Origin: Dyella_B sp035503745
GTDB taxonomy: Bacteria > Pseudomonadota > Gammaproteobacteria > Xanthomonadales > Rhodanobacteraceae
Assembly: GCF_035503745.1 (NCBI RefSeq)
Contig: NZ_DATJTC010000011.1
Location: 62,001-126,000 of the forward strand
Reading direction: 5' to 3'
Length of the DNA: 64,000 nucleotides
Position 1 is the stretch's first letter. Every line of letters starts with the position of its first letter. Positions 55,472 through 63,185 of the stretch are shown piece after piece. Both the position numbers and the translations under genes were made by a program. The notes under the pieces were generated by a model. That model was given only the letters and a program-made list of their open reading frames with translations, was not told the DNA's origin and did not search any database.

Positions 55472-57301
55472 ATGTGTGGAATTGTCGCCGCCGCTGCCCA
55501 ACGAGACGTCGGCCCGCTGCTGATTGCGGGCCTGAAGGCGCTCGAATACCGCGGCTACGACTCGGCCGGCCTTGCCGTACTCGAATCGGGCCAGGTGCAC
55601 CGCGTGCGCGCCAAGGGCAAGGTGCGCGAGATGGAGTCGCTGTATCTGGCCGACCCTTTCCCCGGCGGCACCGGCATCGCGCACACCCGCTGGGCCACCC
55701 ATGGCGTACCCAACGAAGCGAACGCGCACCCGCACATGGTCGGCCGCGTGGCGGTGGTGCATAACGGCATCATCGAAAACTACGCGCCCCTGCGCGCGCA
55801 GTTGCAGGCCAAGGGCAGCGTCTTCAGCTCCGAAACCGACACCGAAGTCATCGCCGCGATCATCGACGCGAACCTCGCCAAAGGCATCAGCCTGCGCGAA
55901 GCCGTGCTCGCCAGCGTGCGTGAACTGGAAGGCGCCTATGCCATCGCGGTGATCGACCGCGACCAACCCGGCCTGGTGGTTGGCGCGCGTCGCGGCGCAC
56001 CGCTCCTGATCGGCGTGGGCATCGGTGAAAACTTCCTCGGCTCCGATGCGCAGGCACTCGTGCAGGTGACCAACAAGATCATCTACCTCGAAGACGACGA
56101 CGTGGTGGAGATCAGCCGCAACAAAGTGCAGATCTACACCCTCGACGGCGAACCCGTCGAGCGCGCCGTGCACGAAAGCGAGCTGTCGGCCGACGCCGTG
56201 GAGCGCGGGGAATACCGCCACTACATGCAAAAGGAAATCTTCGAGCAGCCGCGCGCCGTCAGCGACACGCTCGAGGCGCGCATCGGCGCCAGCGGCGTGC
56301 TGCCGAACGTGTTCGGCGTCGGCGGCGATCAGCTGCTGGCGCAGGTGAAGGGCGTGCACATCATCGCCTGCGGCACCAGTTATCACGCAGGCATGGTCGC
56401 CAAATATTGGATCGAAGACTACGCACGGCTGCCCGTGAGCGTGGAAGTGGCCAGCGAATACCGTTACCGCGAAGCGGTGGTGCCGGAAGGCACGCTATTC
56501 ATCGCCATCTCGCAATCGGGCGAAACCGCCGACACCCTGGCCGCGATGCGCGAGTCGCGCCGCCGCGGTTACCTGGGCACGCTCGCCATCTGCAACGTGC
56601 CCGAATCCTCCGTTGTGCGCGAAGCGGACCTCAAGCTGATGACGCGCGCCGGCCCCGAGATCGGCGTGGCCTCCACCAAGGCCTTTACCACCCAGCTCAC
56701 CGCGTTGGCCCTGCTTACGTTGCACCTGGCCAAACGGCGCAACCTCGACGGCGCGCGCCTGGACGAACTCTGCGCGCAATTGCACCACCTGCCGCGCGCG
56801 ATCGAAGAAGCCTTGAAACTCGAGCCGCAGATCATCGAACTGGCCGAGCGTTTCGTACACCGCCATCACGCACTTTTCCTCGGCCGCGGCGCGCATTACC
56901 CGGTCGCGCTGGAAGGGTCGCTCAAGCTCAAGGAAATTTCCTACATCCACGCCGAAGCCTATCCGGCCGGCGAACTCAAGCACGGCCCGCTGGCCTTGGT
57001 GGACGAAGACATGCCGGTCGTCGCGGTGGCTCCGAACGGCCCGCTGCTCGACAAACTCAAATCCAACCTGCAAGAAGTGCGCGCGCGGGGCGGCGAACTG
57101 ATCGTTTTCGCCGACACCGCCGCACACATCGACGGCAACGCCGCGCGCGGTACCGTGTTGCGCATCGACGCCGGCGGCGACTTCATCGCGCCCGCCGTAT
57201 TCACCGTGCCACTGCAACTGCTCGCCTACCACGTTGCCGTACTGCGCGGCACGGATGTGGATCAGCCGCGCAACCTGGCCAAGTCGGTGACGGTGGAATA
57301 G
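55472..57301 (+). CDS. glmS: Glutamine-fructose-6-phosphate aminotransferase GlmS
   Basis: 609-residue isomerizing amidotransferase that makes glucosamine-6-phosphate for peptidoglycan and LPS. The N-terminal glutaminase begins with the catalytic Cys after Met (MCGIVAA); two SIS domains bind the sugar phosphate (GTSYHAG, SQSGETADT, ASTKAFTTQ). The C-terminus LAKSVTVE is the conserved end recognised at DNA level by Tn7 TnsD. The usual neighbour glmU is not adjacent. Confidence 0.97.
   Translation: MCGIVAAAAQRDVGPLLIAGLKALEYRGYDSAGLAVLESGQVHRVRAKGKVREMESLYLADPFPGGTGIAHTRWATHGVPNEANAHPHMVGRVAVVHNGIIENYAPLRAQLQAKGSVFSSETDTEVIAAIIDANLAKGISLREAVLASVRELEGAYAIAVIDRDQPGLVVGARRGAPLLIGVGIGENFLGSDAQALVQVTNKIIYLEDDDVVEISRNKVQIYTLDGEPVERAVHESELSADAVERGEYRHYMQKEIFEQPRAVSDTLEARIGASGVLPNVFGVGGDQLLAQVKGVHIIACGTSYHAGMVAKYWIEDYARLPVSVEVASEYRYREAVVPEGTLFIAISQSGETADTLAAMRESRRRGYLGTLAICNVPESSVVREADLKLMTRAGPEIGVASTKAFTTQLTALALLTLHLAKRRNLDGARLDELCAQLHHLPRAIEEALKLEPQIIELAERFVHRHHALFLGRGAHYPVALEGSLKLKEISYIHAEAYPAGELKHGPLALVDEDMPVVAVAPNGPLLDKLKSNLQEVRARGGELIVFADTAAHIDGNAARGTVLRIDAGGDFIAPAVFTVPLQLLAYHVAVLRGTDVDQPRNLAKSVTVE
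57266..57301 (+). other. attTn7-type recognition segment in the glmS 3' end
   Basis: The last 12 codons of glmS (PRNLAKSVTVE and stop) match the conserved sequence that TnsD-type proteins read to direct Tn7-like insertion about 25 bp downstream. It is relevant here because a transposon-end-like structure begins exactly 25 bp after the stop codon. Confidence 0.7.
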
Positions 57302-57320
57302 TTTCCAACGGGGGTAAGCT

Positions 57321-57390
57321 TCAATTGTCAAAAGAAAATAAAGTTGTATCCCATAAGATGAAGTTGTTTCCTGGTAAATGAAGTTCTTTC
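57321..57390 (+). mobile_element. Candidate Tn7-like transposon right end at attTn7
   Basis: TCAAT (57321-57325, possible 5-bp target duplication) is followed by TGT at 57326, the 25th base after the glmS stop, as for Tn7. AATAAAGT lies 11 bp in, the offset at which I recall it in the Tn7 right end. Three 20-bp imperfect direct repeats follow (57341, 57361, 57381; each starting AAGTTSTWTC), resembling TnsB sites. No tns gene or left end is visible before 64000, so it may be a remnant. Confidence 0.55.
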
Positions 57391-57391
57391 C

Positions 57392-57418
57392 TTGAACGGC
57401 TTGAACGGCTTGAACGGC
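57392..57418. repeat. Three 9-bp tandem repeats (TTGAACGGC)
   Basis: TTGAACGGC repeats three times without interruption and a fourth, degenerate copy (TTGATCGAC) follows. It directly abuts the last 20-bp repeat of the Tn7-like end. Confidence 0.8.
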
Positions 57419-57720
57419 TTGATCGACTTGTCTAAGGACATCGACGATTAATCGCGCCGCTCATTTATATAGCCAGTAAGCACGTGCAAGTCCGCTTTTG
57501 TCGCGATCAGGCGTCTTGTTTTCGTTTCTGTGCGACGCCGATTTACTGCGTACCAAACACCAGAGGGATTGCACAGGTGCGCCAGTGATGCTGCGCATGG
57601 ACGCCAGCCTGCACGCTCAGCCTGCCAAGACGCGAGTCTCACGTCGAGGCGTCATCGCACTGGCTGGCACTGCTTGCGCGTGATCAGGACCCCTGAGCTG
57701 GGGCAGGGTGCGTTGGTTTT

Positions 57721-59106
57721 TCAACCTAGCCGCTGGCGGATCGCCTGGAGCGCGTCGCCATTGGCCCGGGCCAGCGCACGGAAGCTCTGGCTGACATCGT
57801 CGTTCCCAACCAGCCGCTCCCAGAACTGCTCTGCCCAGCCTGCGGCGCGCTGCCAGTTCGCCATGGATGCCGGAGGGTAGGCGGGCGGCTCGTACACTGC
57901 ATCAGGCAGGTTGCCACCCGAGCCCGGCCGGTAGTCCATCGGCAGCATGTCGTAATTTGGGCACGGTTCAATCGGCAGGGCGTCGTCGAGAAAGAGCGAC
58001 AAGTTGCCGTAGTGCGTGTCGTTGTTGGCGATCAGCTTGGCAAACCACCACCGTTGCTCGACGTCCTGCTGAGCCGCGGCATTCAACCAGCCGCCAGCAC
58101 GCATCCGTTCGGCTACCTCGTACCAAGGTCCGCGCAGCCCGTCATAGGCGTCGCTCCACGCGGCCAGGGAGACCATGCCTCGGCGCCCGAACGCACCCTG
58201 TCGATCGAACCGGGTCGACTCCAGGCACAGACGGCCCCCGGACCAGATGAGTTCGGAGCGCGCGCTTGGCGTGCCGTGCTCGGCAAGGATGACGCCGGCG
58301 AGATGCTCGGCGATCAGCAGGTCCGCCCATCGGCGTGCCGTGGGGTGCTTGTCGGCCGGTTCCGTGAACTTGACAATGACGTGGCGCAAGGCGCCGTTAC
58401 CGTCGTCAACGCACGTGACGAACTTCGGCTGCTCGCCGCCGGGCGAGGAGCCTACGTTCAGGCCGGCGATGGTGTCGGCCGCCATGCCGGCATAACACTC
58501 CTGGCGGTCACCGGCCGGAATCGCGGCATGGTGAGTCTGCAGCGCCCGTTCCAGCGAGGCCTTCCCCAGCACGAACTGGCCCGGGCCATTGTCACCACGC
58601 AGCAGGAGCGCGGTCAGCACATCGTCGGCGTTCCATTGAAGGATGTCGTCGCGTAATCCCAATTCGCGCGCGTGGCGCTGTGCGAACTTGCGCCCCAGGA
58701 ACCCTTGGGGACGTTGGTCATCCAGAAACCAAGGGATGCCCGGAAAGAGGCCGTCGGCGAACTCGCCCCGCAGCCATGCTGGCGGGTTGTCGGCTTCGAG
58801 CAGGCAGCCGTCGCCATGGAGCGCAACCAGGCGCCCCACGTCTTCAGGGCGCCCCTGCGCGTTGATGCGGAACAATGGCCAATGTCTTCCGAGACCGCGA
58901 ACATCACGAGTAGCCGAATACCGGGTGGCGCGCGCGCGACCGATCTTGACCACCGCGGGGCCGGCTTGAGCCAGAAGGCGAGACACGGTGGGCTGACTGG
59001 TGTCCAGCCGACGGCCAAGATCCTTCGCTGTCACCACGCGCTGGTGCCTTAGGACGGTTAGCAGGCTTTCGAGGGATGCCGTTGAGGCGGCCATGGGCGG
59101 ACCCAT
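57721..59106 (-). CDS. yjjJ: HipA-family kinase YjjJ-like, with N-terminal winged helix
   Basis: 461-residue protein: a winged-helix DNA-binding domain (about 10-60, SQPTVSRLLAQAGPAVVKIG) fused to a HipA-type Ser/Thr kinase. The kinase shows SSPGGEQPKFV near 225, the catalytic NNDTHYGNLSL near 360 and the metal-binding NYDMLPMDY. This matches E. coli YjjJ (HipH), a stand-alone HipA toxin without a separate HipB. ATGs at 59106 and 59094 are both possible. The AT-rich upstream region carries repeats that may be its own operators. It is the first gene after the glmS-linked transposon end. Confidence 0.88.
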   Translation of the reverse strand: MGPPMAASTASLESLLTVLRHQRVVTAKDLGRRLDTSQPTVSRLLAQAGPAVVKIGRARATRYSATRDVRGLGRHWPLFRINAQGRPEDVGRLVALHGDGCLLEADNPPAWLRGEFADGLFPGIPWFLDDQRPQGFLGRKFAQRHARELGLRDDILQWNADDVLTALLLRGDNGPGQFVLGKASLERALQTHHAAIPAGDRQECYAGMAADTIAGLNVGSSPGGEQPKFVTCVDDGNGALRHVIVKFTEPADKHPTARRWADLLIAEHLAGVILAEHGTPSARSELIWSGGRLCLESTRFDRQGAFGRRGMVSLAAWSDAYDGLRGPWYEVAERMRAGGWLNAAAQQDVEQRWWFAKLIANNDTHYGNLSLFLDDALPIEPCPNYDMLPMDYRPGSGGNLPDAVYEPPAYPPASMANWQRAAGWAEQFWERLVGNDDVSQSFRALARANGDALQAIRQRLG

Positions 59107-59208
59107 TCAATGAATAGATACTTTGCACATAAACTACCTTAATAATACTTTATATACAATGTATTATGAAAATAATTCCAAGCTATATGAATAGATAAAT
59201 GAATAGAT
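59105..59208. promoter_or_regulatory. AT-rich promoter region with TGAATAGAT repeats before yjjJ
   Basis: Three copies of TGAATAGAT at 59111-59119, 59188-59196 and 59200-59208 (the last two 12 bp apart), plus palindrome ATTCA-A-TGAAT at 59105-59115 over the yjjJ start. The strongly AT-rich centre (59125-59180) must contain the leftward promoter. The repeats are candidate autorepression sites for the YjjJ winged helix. Confidence 0.45.
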
Positions 59209-59214
59209 TTATGG

Positions 59215-59856
59215 CTAGGGGGTATGGCCAGAGACTGTCCAGGGGTCAGTGGCTGACCTTTTGGACGCATCCAAGACCCGCTGCAACTGCTGGCGCCCAT
59301 TCTTCAAGATTTCATCCGCCAGAACAGGATCGGTCTCGGCGACCGCGCGCGACAGCAGCAGCGAGCCCACCATCTGGCTGAAAAGCGAAATGACCTTTTG
59401 CCGCTTCTCTTGAGGATTTTCGCCGTCGATCGCATTCGCCATCTGATCGAAATTCGATGCCAGTCCACGTGCGTAAGATTCGCGCGCTTCCTTGCCGAGC
59501 CGCCGGACGTCGCCGGCAAACCCTGTCAATGGACAACCCTTCTCGATATTGCCCAGGTGCTCGGGAGATAAGTACCACTCGGCGTAACGCTTGATGGGAT
59601 CGGCCGCCTCCGCTCTCGACGCCGCGATGCCGGCGATCAGCTCGGCGGCGCCATCTTCCGTGGCCTTGTCCATGACCGCGGCGACCAGGTCGTCTTTCGA
59701 TTTGAAGTGGTTGTAAAAGCCCCCCTGAGTGAAGCCCGCGGCCTTGGTCAGCTCGGCCAGACCCACGGCGGCCACCCCGCGCTGGCGGAACAGCTTTTCC
59801 GCTGCGGCGACAATAGCCCTTTTATTTTCAATGGCTTGCTGTTTTGAAACGCCCAT
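59215..59856 (-). CDS. TetR/AcrR-family transcriptional regulator
   Basis: 213-residue TetR-type repressor. The helix-turn-helix lies at about 25-60 (GVAAVGLAELTKAAGFTQGGFYNHFKSKDDL), followed by a ligand-binding helical domain containing EKGCPLTGFAGD, as in TetR_C_16-like regulators of short-chain dehydrogenases. It is divergent from the SnoaL-SDR operon, with two mirrored operators in the 196-bp gap. The inducer is unknown. Confidence 0.92.
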   Translation of the reverse strand: MGVSKQQAIENKRAIVAAAEKLFRQRGVAAVGLAELTKAAGFTQGGFYNHFKSKDDLVAAVMDKATEDGAAELIAGIAASRAEAADPIKRYAEWYLSPEHLGNIEKGCPLTGFAGDVRRLGKEARESYARGLASNFDQMANAIDGENPQEKRQKVISLFSQMVGSLLLSRAVAETDPVLADEILKNGRQQLQRVLDASKRSATDPWTVSGHTP

Positions 59857-59901
59857 AACATCGACTCCTGACGTGCGCTAGGGTGGCACCCATCCGTTGT
59901 T

Positions 59902-59919
59902 AATGGCGATCACCATTGA
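59902..59919. promoter_or_regulatory. TetR operator 1
   Basis: AATGGCGATCACCATTGA, near-palindromic (AATGGYGATCRCCATT core) and the exact inverted copy of operator 2. It overlaps the TTGACA -35 element (59916-59921) of the rightward promoter. Confidence 0.75.
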
Positions 59920-59945
59920 CAATGGATCGGTGCGGTGCCATTCTA
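59916..59945 (+). promoter_or_regulatory. Promoter of the SnoaL-SDR operon
   Basis: Consensus TTGACA at 59916-59921, with a weak -10 around 59939-59945 (CATTCTA). The start would fall inside operator 2, so both operators block it. Confidence 0.5.
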
Positions 59946-59952
59946 ACTCACG

Positions 59953-59970
59953 TCAATGGTGATCGCCATT
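59953..59970. promoter_or_regulatory. TetR operator 2
   Basis: TCAATGGTGATCGCCATT, an exact reverse complement of operator 1, spaced 51 bp start to start. It lies 82 bp before the SnoaL start codon. Confidence 0.75.
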
Positions 59971-60052
59971 GTGAATATGCTCCACCTCCAGGTAAGCCGG
60001 CATCCCCACCCAGAGCGCCGCGGCCCCATCGCTCATCGAGAAGGAAACGACC

Positions 60053-60454
60053 ATGTCCAAGACATCACCCGAACAGAACAAGGCGCTCGTCCTCAAAGCC
60101 TTCGACACATTGTTCAACAAGCGCGACTACCAGACGGCCGAGCAGTTTTGGTCCGACACGTACATCCAGCACAGCGCGCACATCGAGCCGGGCCGCGACG
60201 GCCTCTTCAATCTCATCCGCAGCATCCCCGACACCCTGCGCTACGAGCATGGCCTGATCCTGGCTGAAGGCGACTACGTCATCGTGCACGGTCGCTTCTC
60301 CGGCAACGGCCGCCCCGCCGCGTGGGTTGCCGCGGATGTCGTGCGCATCGAAAACGGCAAGCTTGCCGAGCACTGGGACGTGTTGCAGGACGAAGCCACC
60401 CACACCGAATCCAAGAGCGGGTTGCCTATGTTCGGCGACCGGTTCCCTGCATGA
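60053..60454 (+). CDS. SnoaL/NTF2-like protein
   Basis: 133-residue cone-fold protein of the SnoaL-like group (ester cyclase/NTF2 superfamily). It shows FDTLFNKRDYQTAEQFWSDTYIQHSAHIEPGRDGL and a late DVVRIENGKLAEHWDV typical of the fold. Such proteins can be small enzymes or steroid/polyketide-binding domains; the substrate is unknown. It starts with AAGGAAACGACC before the ATG. It is the first gene of the TetR-controlled operon; the SDR gene follows 21 bp later. Confidence 0.85.
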   Translation: MSKTSPEQNKALVLKAFDTLFNKRDYQTAEQFWSDTYIQHSAHIEPGRDGLFNLIRSIPDTLRYEHGLILAEGDYVIVHGRFSGNGRPAAWVAADVVRIENGKLAEHWDVLQDEATHTESKSGLPMFGDRFPA

Positions 60455-60475
60455 AACCACCTTAGGAGAACGCTC

Positions 60476-61234
60476 ATGAAACTCACCGGCAACACCATCT
60501 TCATCACCGGCGGCGGCTCAGGTATCGGCCGCGGTCTCGCCGAGGCGCTGCATAAACGCGGCAACAAGGTCATCATCGCCGGGCGCAGGCGCAGCCATCT
60601 GAAGGCCGTGATCGATGCCAATCCCGGCATGGAAGCGGTAGAGCTGGACGTCGCCGATCCCGCCAGCATCGAACGCGTCGCTGCGAAGCTGATCGCCGAA
60701 TACCCCGAACTCAACGTGCTGATCAACAACGCCGGCATCATGCAGCCCGACACCGTGGGTGGAAAGATCGACGATGCGTTGCTGACGTCCACCATCACAA
60801 CCAATGTGCTGGGCCCCATTCGCATGACTTCGGCGCTGATCGAGCATCTGAAGACGAAGAAAGACGCGATCGTGGCCTATACGACCTCGGTACTGGCCTT
60901 TGTGCCGATGGCCATCACCGGCATCTATTCGTCGAGCAAAGCGGCGCTCCATTCGTATGTACTGTCGCAACGCTTCATGCTGCGCAATACGGGCGTACGC
61001 GTCCTTGAGATTGCGCCGCCGTGGGTGCGCACCGAATTGATGAACAGCCAGGAAGCCGAGCAAGCCATGCCGCTGGACGAGTTCATCGCTGAAACCATGG
61101 CGGTCCTGGGCACGGATGCGGACGAGATCCTGGTCGATGGCGCCAAACAGTTCCGCGGCAACGTCGGCCCGAATGAGCATGGCCTGGTCAATGGATTTAA
61201 CGAACAAGCGCTCGCGCTGTTTGGCGGTACGTGA
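60476..61234 (+). CDS. Short-chain dehydrogenase/reductase (DltE-like SDR)
   Basis: 252-residue classical SDR. The cofactor motif TGGGSGIG is at 11-18, NNAG at 84-87, and the catalytic Ser138, Tyr151 and Lys155 (YSSSK) are present. Arg37-Arg39 after the second strand suggests NADP(H). It resembles DltE-type oxidoreductases often controlled by an adjacent TetR repressor. The ATG follows AGGAG by 7 nt. A hairpin (AGCGTGGG/CCCACGCT) overlaps the region just past the stop. Confidence 0.9.
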   Translation: MKLTGNTIFITGGGSGIGRGLAEALHKRGNKVIIAGRRRSHLKAVIDANPGMEAVELDVADPASIERVAAKLIAEYPELNVLINNAGIMQPDTVGGKIDDALLTSTITTNVLGPIRMTSALIEHLKTKKDAIVAYTTSVLAFVPMAITGIYSSSKAALHSYVLSQRFMLRNTGVRVLEIAPPWVRTELMNSQEAEQAMPLDEFIAETMAVLGTDADEILVDGAKQFRGNVGPNEHGLVNGFNEQALALFGGT

Positions 61235-61378
61235 GTAGCGTGGGGGATGCCCATCCGCCCACGCTCATCGTGCACCGTGCCAGGGACATCGTAGTCGCCA
61301 TAGAGGGGGCAGGATGGAAATTTGCCCGCCCCCACCTGGATCGCCGTGCAACGGCATGATGCCTGGCCGGTTCAAATA

Positions 61379-61864
61379 TCACCGGCAGACCAAGACCGGA
61401 ATGGTGCTGTCAAGGATGACCTTCTGTGCTTCGCTCCCCAGCATCAGGCGATCCATGCCACGCCAGCCGTGGGTGGCCATGACGATCAAGTCGCAACGAT
61501 GTTCCCGCGCGGCTTCCAGAATGGCGTTGTGCGGTTGTTCGCCAAATGCGTAATGGCACTCGCACGGCACCCCTGCCTCTACCGCCAGCGCCTTTGCCTC
61601 GTCCAGATAGCGCGACGCGCTTGCCAACGCATGCTGGCTGAAATTCAATTCCGCCGCGGCGAGGATTTCGCTCACGAAAGCGACGGAGTTGAAGGGAGGC
61701 ACGGCGTGCAAGATAAGCACCTTTGCACCGAAAGCCTTGGCCAGCTCCAGTCCTTTGCCAAAGGCTTTCAAGGAAAGCTCCGACCCGTCGATAGGGAGCA
61801 GTAAATGCCTGAATTGTACCCGGCGCGGTACGATCGATGATTCGTGGATGGCGACGGTATTCAT
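61379..61864 (-). CDS. Universal stress protein (UspA family)
   Basis: 161-residue Usp. LLLPIDGSELSLKAFGKGLELAKAFG opens the fold after a 20-residue N-terminal tail, and the ATP loop THGWRGMDRLMLGS follows the G-2x-G-9x-G(S) pattern. The ATG at 61864 begins MNTVAIHESS. An FNR/Anr-type box lies 86 bp upstream, suggesting induction under low oxygen. It converges with the SDR gene. Confidence 0.9.
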   Translation of the reverse strand: MNTVAIHESSIVPRRVQFRHLLLPIDGSELSLKAFGKGLELAKAFGAKVLILHAVPPFNSVAFVSEILAAAELNFSQHALASASRYLDEAKALAVEAGVPCECHYAFGEQPHNAILEAAREHRCDLIVMATHGWRGMDRLMLGSEAQKVILDSTIPVLVCR

Positions 61865-61949
61865 GGGTGCAGCCTCATGGGTGACAGTGCATTGCAGCCA
61901 CGATCCGGTGCAATTGGGATCCATGATGGGGCGCCCGCGCGAACGAGTA

Positions 61950-61963
61950 TTGATCGCGATCAA
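61950..61963. promoter_or_regulatory. FNR/Anr box TTGATCGCGATCAA
   Basis: A perfect TTGAT-N4-ATCAA palindrome, the consensus for FNR/Anr oxygen-responsive regulators, 86 bp upstream of the leftward Usp start. Confidence 0.75.
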
Positions 61964-62025
61964 TTTTCCGCGGGGCACGCTTTGTCCCTGGGCTGAATCG
62001 ATGGGAAATGAGGCGGGGGCCGCAG

Positions 62026-62039
62026 TTGATCGCGGTCAA
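62026..62039. promoter_or_regulatory. FNR/Anr-like box TTGATCGCGGTCAA
   Basis: One mismatch to TTGAT-N4-ATCAA. A TAAGCT at 62061-62066 would place the box about 41 nt upstream of a rightward start (near 62073), the class II activator position. Confidence 0.6.
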
Positions 62040-62096
62040 GATCGCGCGCGGTCGGACGCGTAAGCTGACAACGGTCCAACTAAGGCGGAGTCGGCC

Positions 62097-62312
62097 ATGT
62101 CTGCTTGCAATTCAGCTTTTCCATGGAAAAGACCGCGCACGCCGGGCCGCCTCGGAAGGTTATGGCGTCTGATCGGCTGCCGGACCGCCGAATGGGCAAG
62201 GTGGTTGCTCCCCTCTGCGGGTCGCGGCGCGCCGGCGCTTGTGCCGGTGCGCGCATATCGTTTCGAACCATCGATGGTACGCGGGCAAGGTGGCCGGTAT
62301 CCGCATCGTTGA
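62097..62312 (+). CDS. Possible small Arg-rich ORF
   Basis: 71 codons beginning MSACNSAFPWKRPRTPG, with AAGGCGGAG upstream at a slightly long spacing. It lies just after the predicted FNR-controlled start. The composition is Arg/Pro-rich and could be chance; another frame is also open here. No family is recognised. Confidence 0.25.
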   Translation: MSACNSAFPWKRPRTPGRLGRLWRLIGCRTAEWARWLLPSAGRGAPALVPVRAYRFEPSMVRGQGGRYPHR

Positions 62313-62342
62313 TCCACGCGGCATGGCCAAGCGAGACACTCC

Positions 62343-62528
62343 ATGAGAACTCAATCGAACGATCCGGCGTTTTCGACGCGCTCCATCTTCTTTCTGCTTA
62401 TGGCGGCGGCCAGTGCGCTGGTCAGCATTGTGCGCGAATACCAAATGGTTTGGACGGTCGCCGAGTGGATTTGCGGCATCAGCGTCCTGGCGTTGATCGC
62501 CAGCCTGATCGCTGACGCCCGCAAATAG
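62343..62528 (+). CDS. Small two-helix membrane protein
   Basis: 61-residue protein with two membrane segments (about 14-30 and 36-56: IFFLLMAAASALVSIV and WICGISVLALIASLI). Function is unknown. It lies between the FNR-box region and a Usp gene 30 bp downstream on the same strand, so it probably belongs to the same low-oxygen transcript. There is no strong ribosome-binding site. Confidence 0.55.
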   Translation: MRTQSNDPAFSTRSIFFLLMAAASALVSIVREYQMVWTVAEWICGISVLALIASLIADARK

Positions 62529-62558
62529 CCTGCTCAATCGTCTCTGGGGAGATTAGCC

Positions 62559-62996
62559 ATGTTCAAAAATATTCTGCTTCCCACCGACGGATCGGACCAG
62601 TCGCTGAGAGCGGCGCAATTGGGCATCGCCATCGCCAAGCAACTGGGCGCGCGCGTTCATGCATACCACGTCCTGGCGCCGCTCGCGGCGATCGCTTATT
62701 TTTCCGACTCGATCCGGCATTCGCCGGAAGACTACCGTAGCGAAGCGGTAAGCCGCGCGCAGCGGCAGTTGGATGCCATCGAAGCACTGGCCAAGGAAGC
62801 GGATGTACCGTTCGATGGCGGTTATACCTTCGACAAGCGCCCTTATGCGGCGATTGTGGGTGCTGCGCGGCAATTCGATTGCGACCTGATCGTCATGGGG
62901 ATCCACGGTCATACCGGCATCGACCGCCTGGTCATGGGCGGAGAAACAAACAAGGTGCTCAGCTGTTCGGATATCCCGGTTCTGGTGTGCCGGTAA
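62559..62996 (+). CDS. Universal stress protein (UspA family)
   Basis: 145-residue Usp opening MFKNILLPTDGSDQSLRA. The ATP loop GIHGHTGIDRLVMGGETNKVL fits G-2x-G-9x-G with G in place of the final S, and DLIVMG precedes it. The ATG follows GGGGAG by 8 nt. It is paired with the small membrane protein upstream and is the third Usp-type gene in the window. Confidence 0.92.
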   Translation: MFKNILLPTDGSDQSLRAAQLGIAIAKQLGARVHAYHVLAPLAAIAYFSDSIRHSPEDYRSEAVSRAQRQLDAIEALAKEADVPFDGGYTFDKRPYAAIVGAARQFDCDLIVMGIHGHTGIDRLVMGGETNKVLSCSDIPVLVCR

Positions 62997-63185
62997 ACGA
63001 ACGTTGTTGGCACCGCTCTAAGAAGCCTTGGGGGCTTGCCATGGTTCTTGGCGTTCGCCGAAATCAACGGTGAATCGCCGCCGCTGCGCCCGATTGTCGG
63101 ATCAGCGAACACACGATTGACGTCTCTCAGGCGCTGACGATGCACATGCGCGAAATGACAGGCATCGTCAGCAGCCTCTTGGTGA

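Larger units (their letters stand above)
57302..57720. other. Intergenic region downstream of glmS
   Basis: 419 bp. The first part carries the Tn7-like end (57326-57390) and 9-bp repeats (57392-57418). The rest has no credible gene: the leftward frame 57448-57642 (64 codons, Arg-rich C-terminal part) has no recognisable family, and no tnsA lies here on either strand. Sequence is notably AT-rich up to about 57400. Confidence 0.55.
61865..62342. other. Divergent regulatory region with two FNR-type boxes
   Basis: 478 bp between divergent Usp-region genes. It contains FNR/Anr-like boxes at 61950-61963 and 62026-62039. A TAAGCT -10-like hexamer at 62061-62066 puts box 2 near -41 of a rightward promoter. 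A small open frame (62097-62312) follows. Confidence 0.5.

Noticed and set aside
57448..57642. 64-codon leftward frame next to the Tn7-like end, considered as a transposase remnant
   Set aside because: The Arg/Lys-rich C-terminal part is suggestive, but I can match it to no transposition protein.
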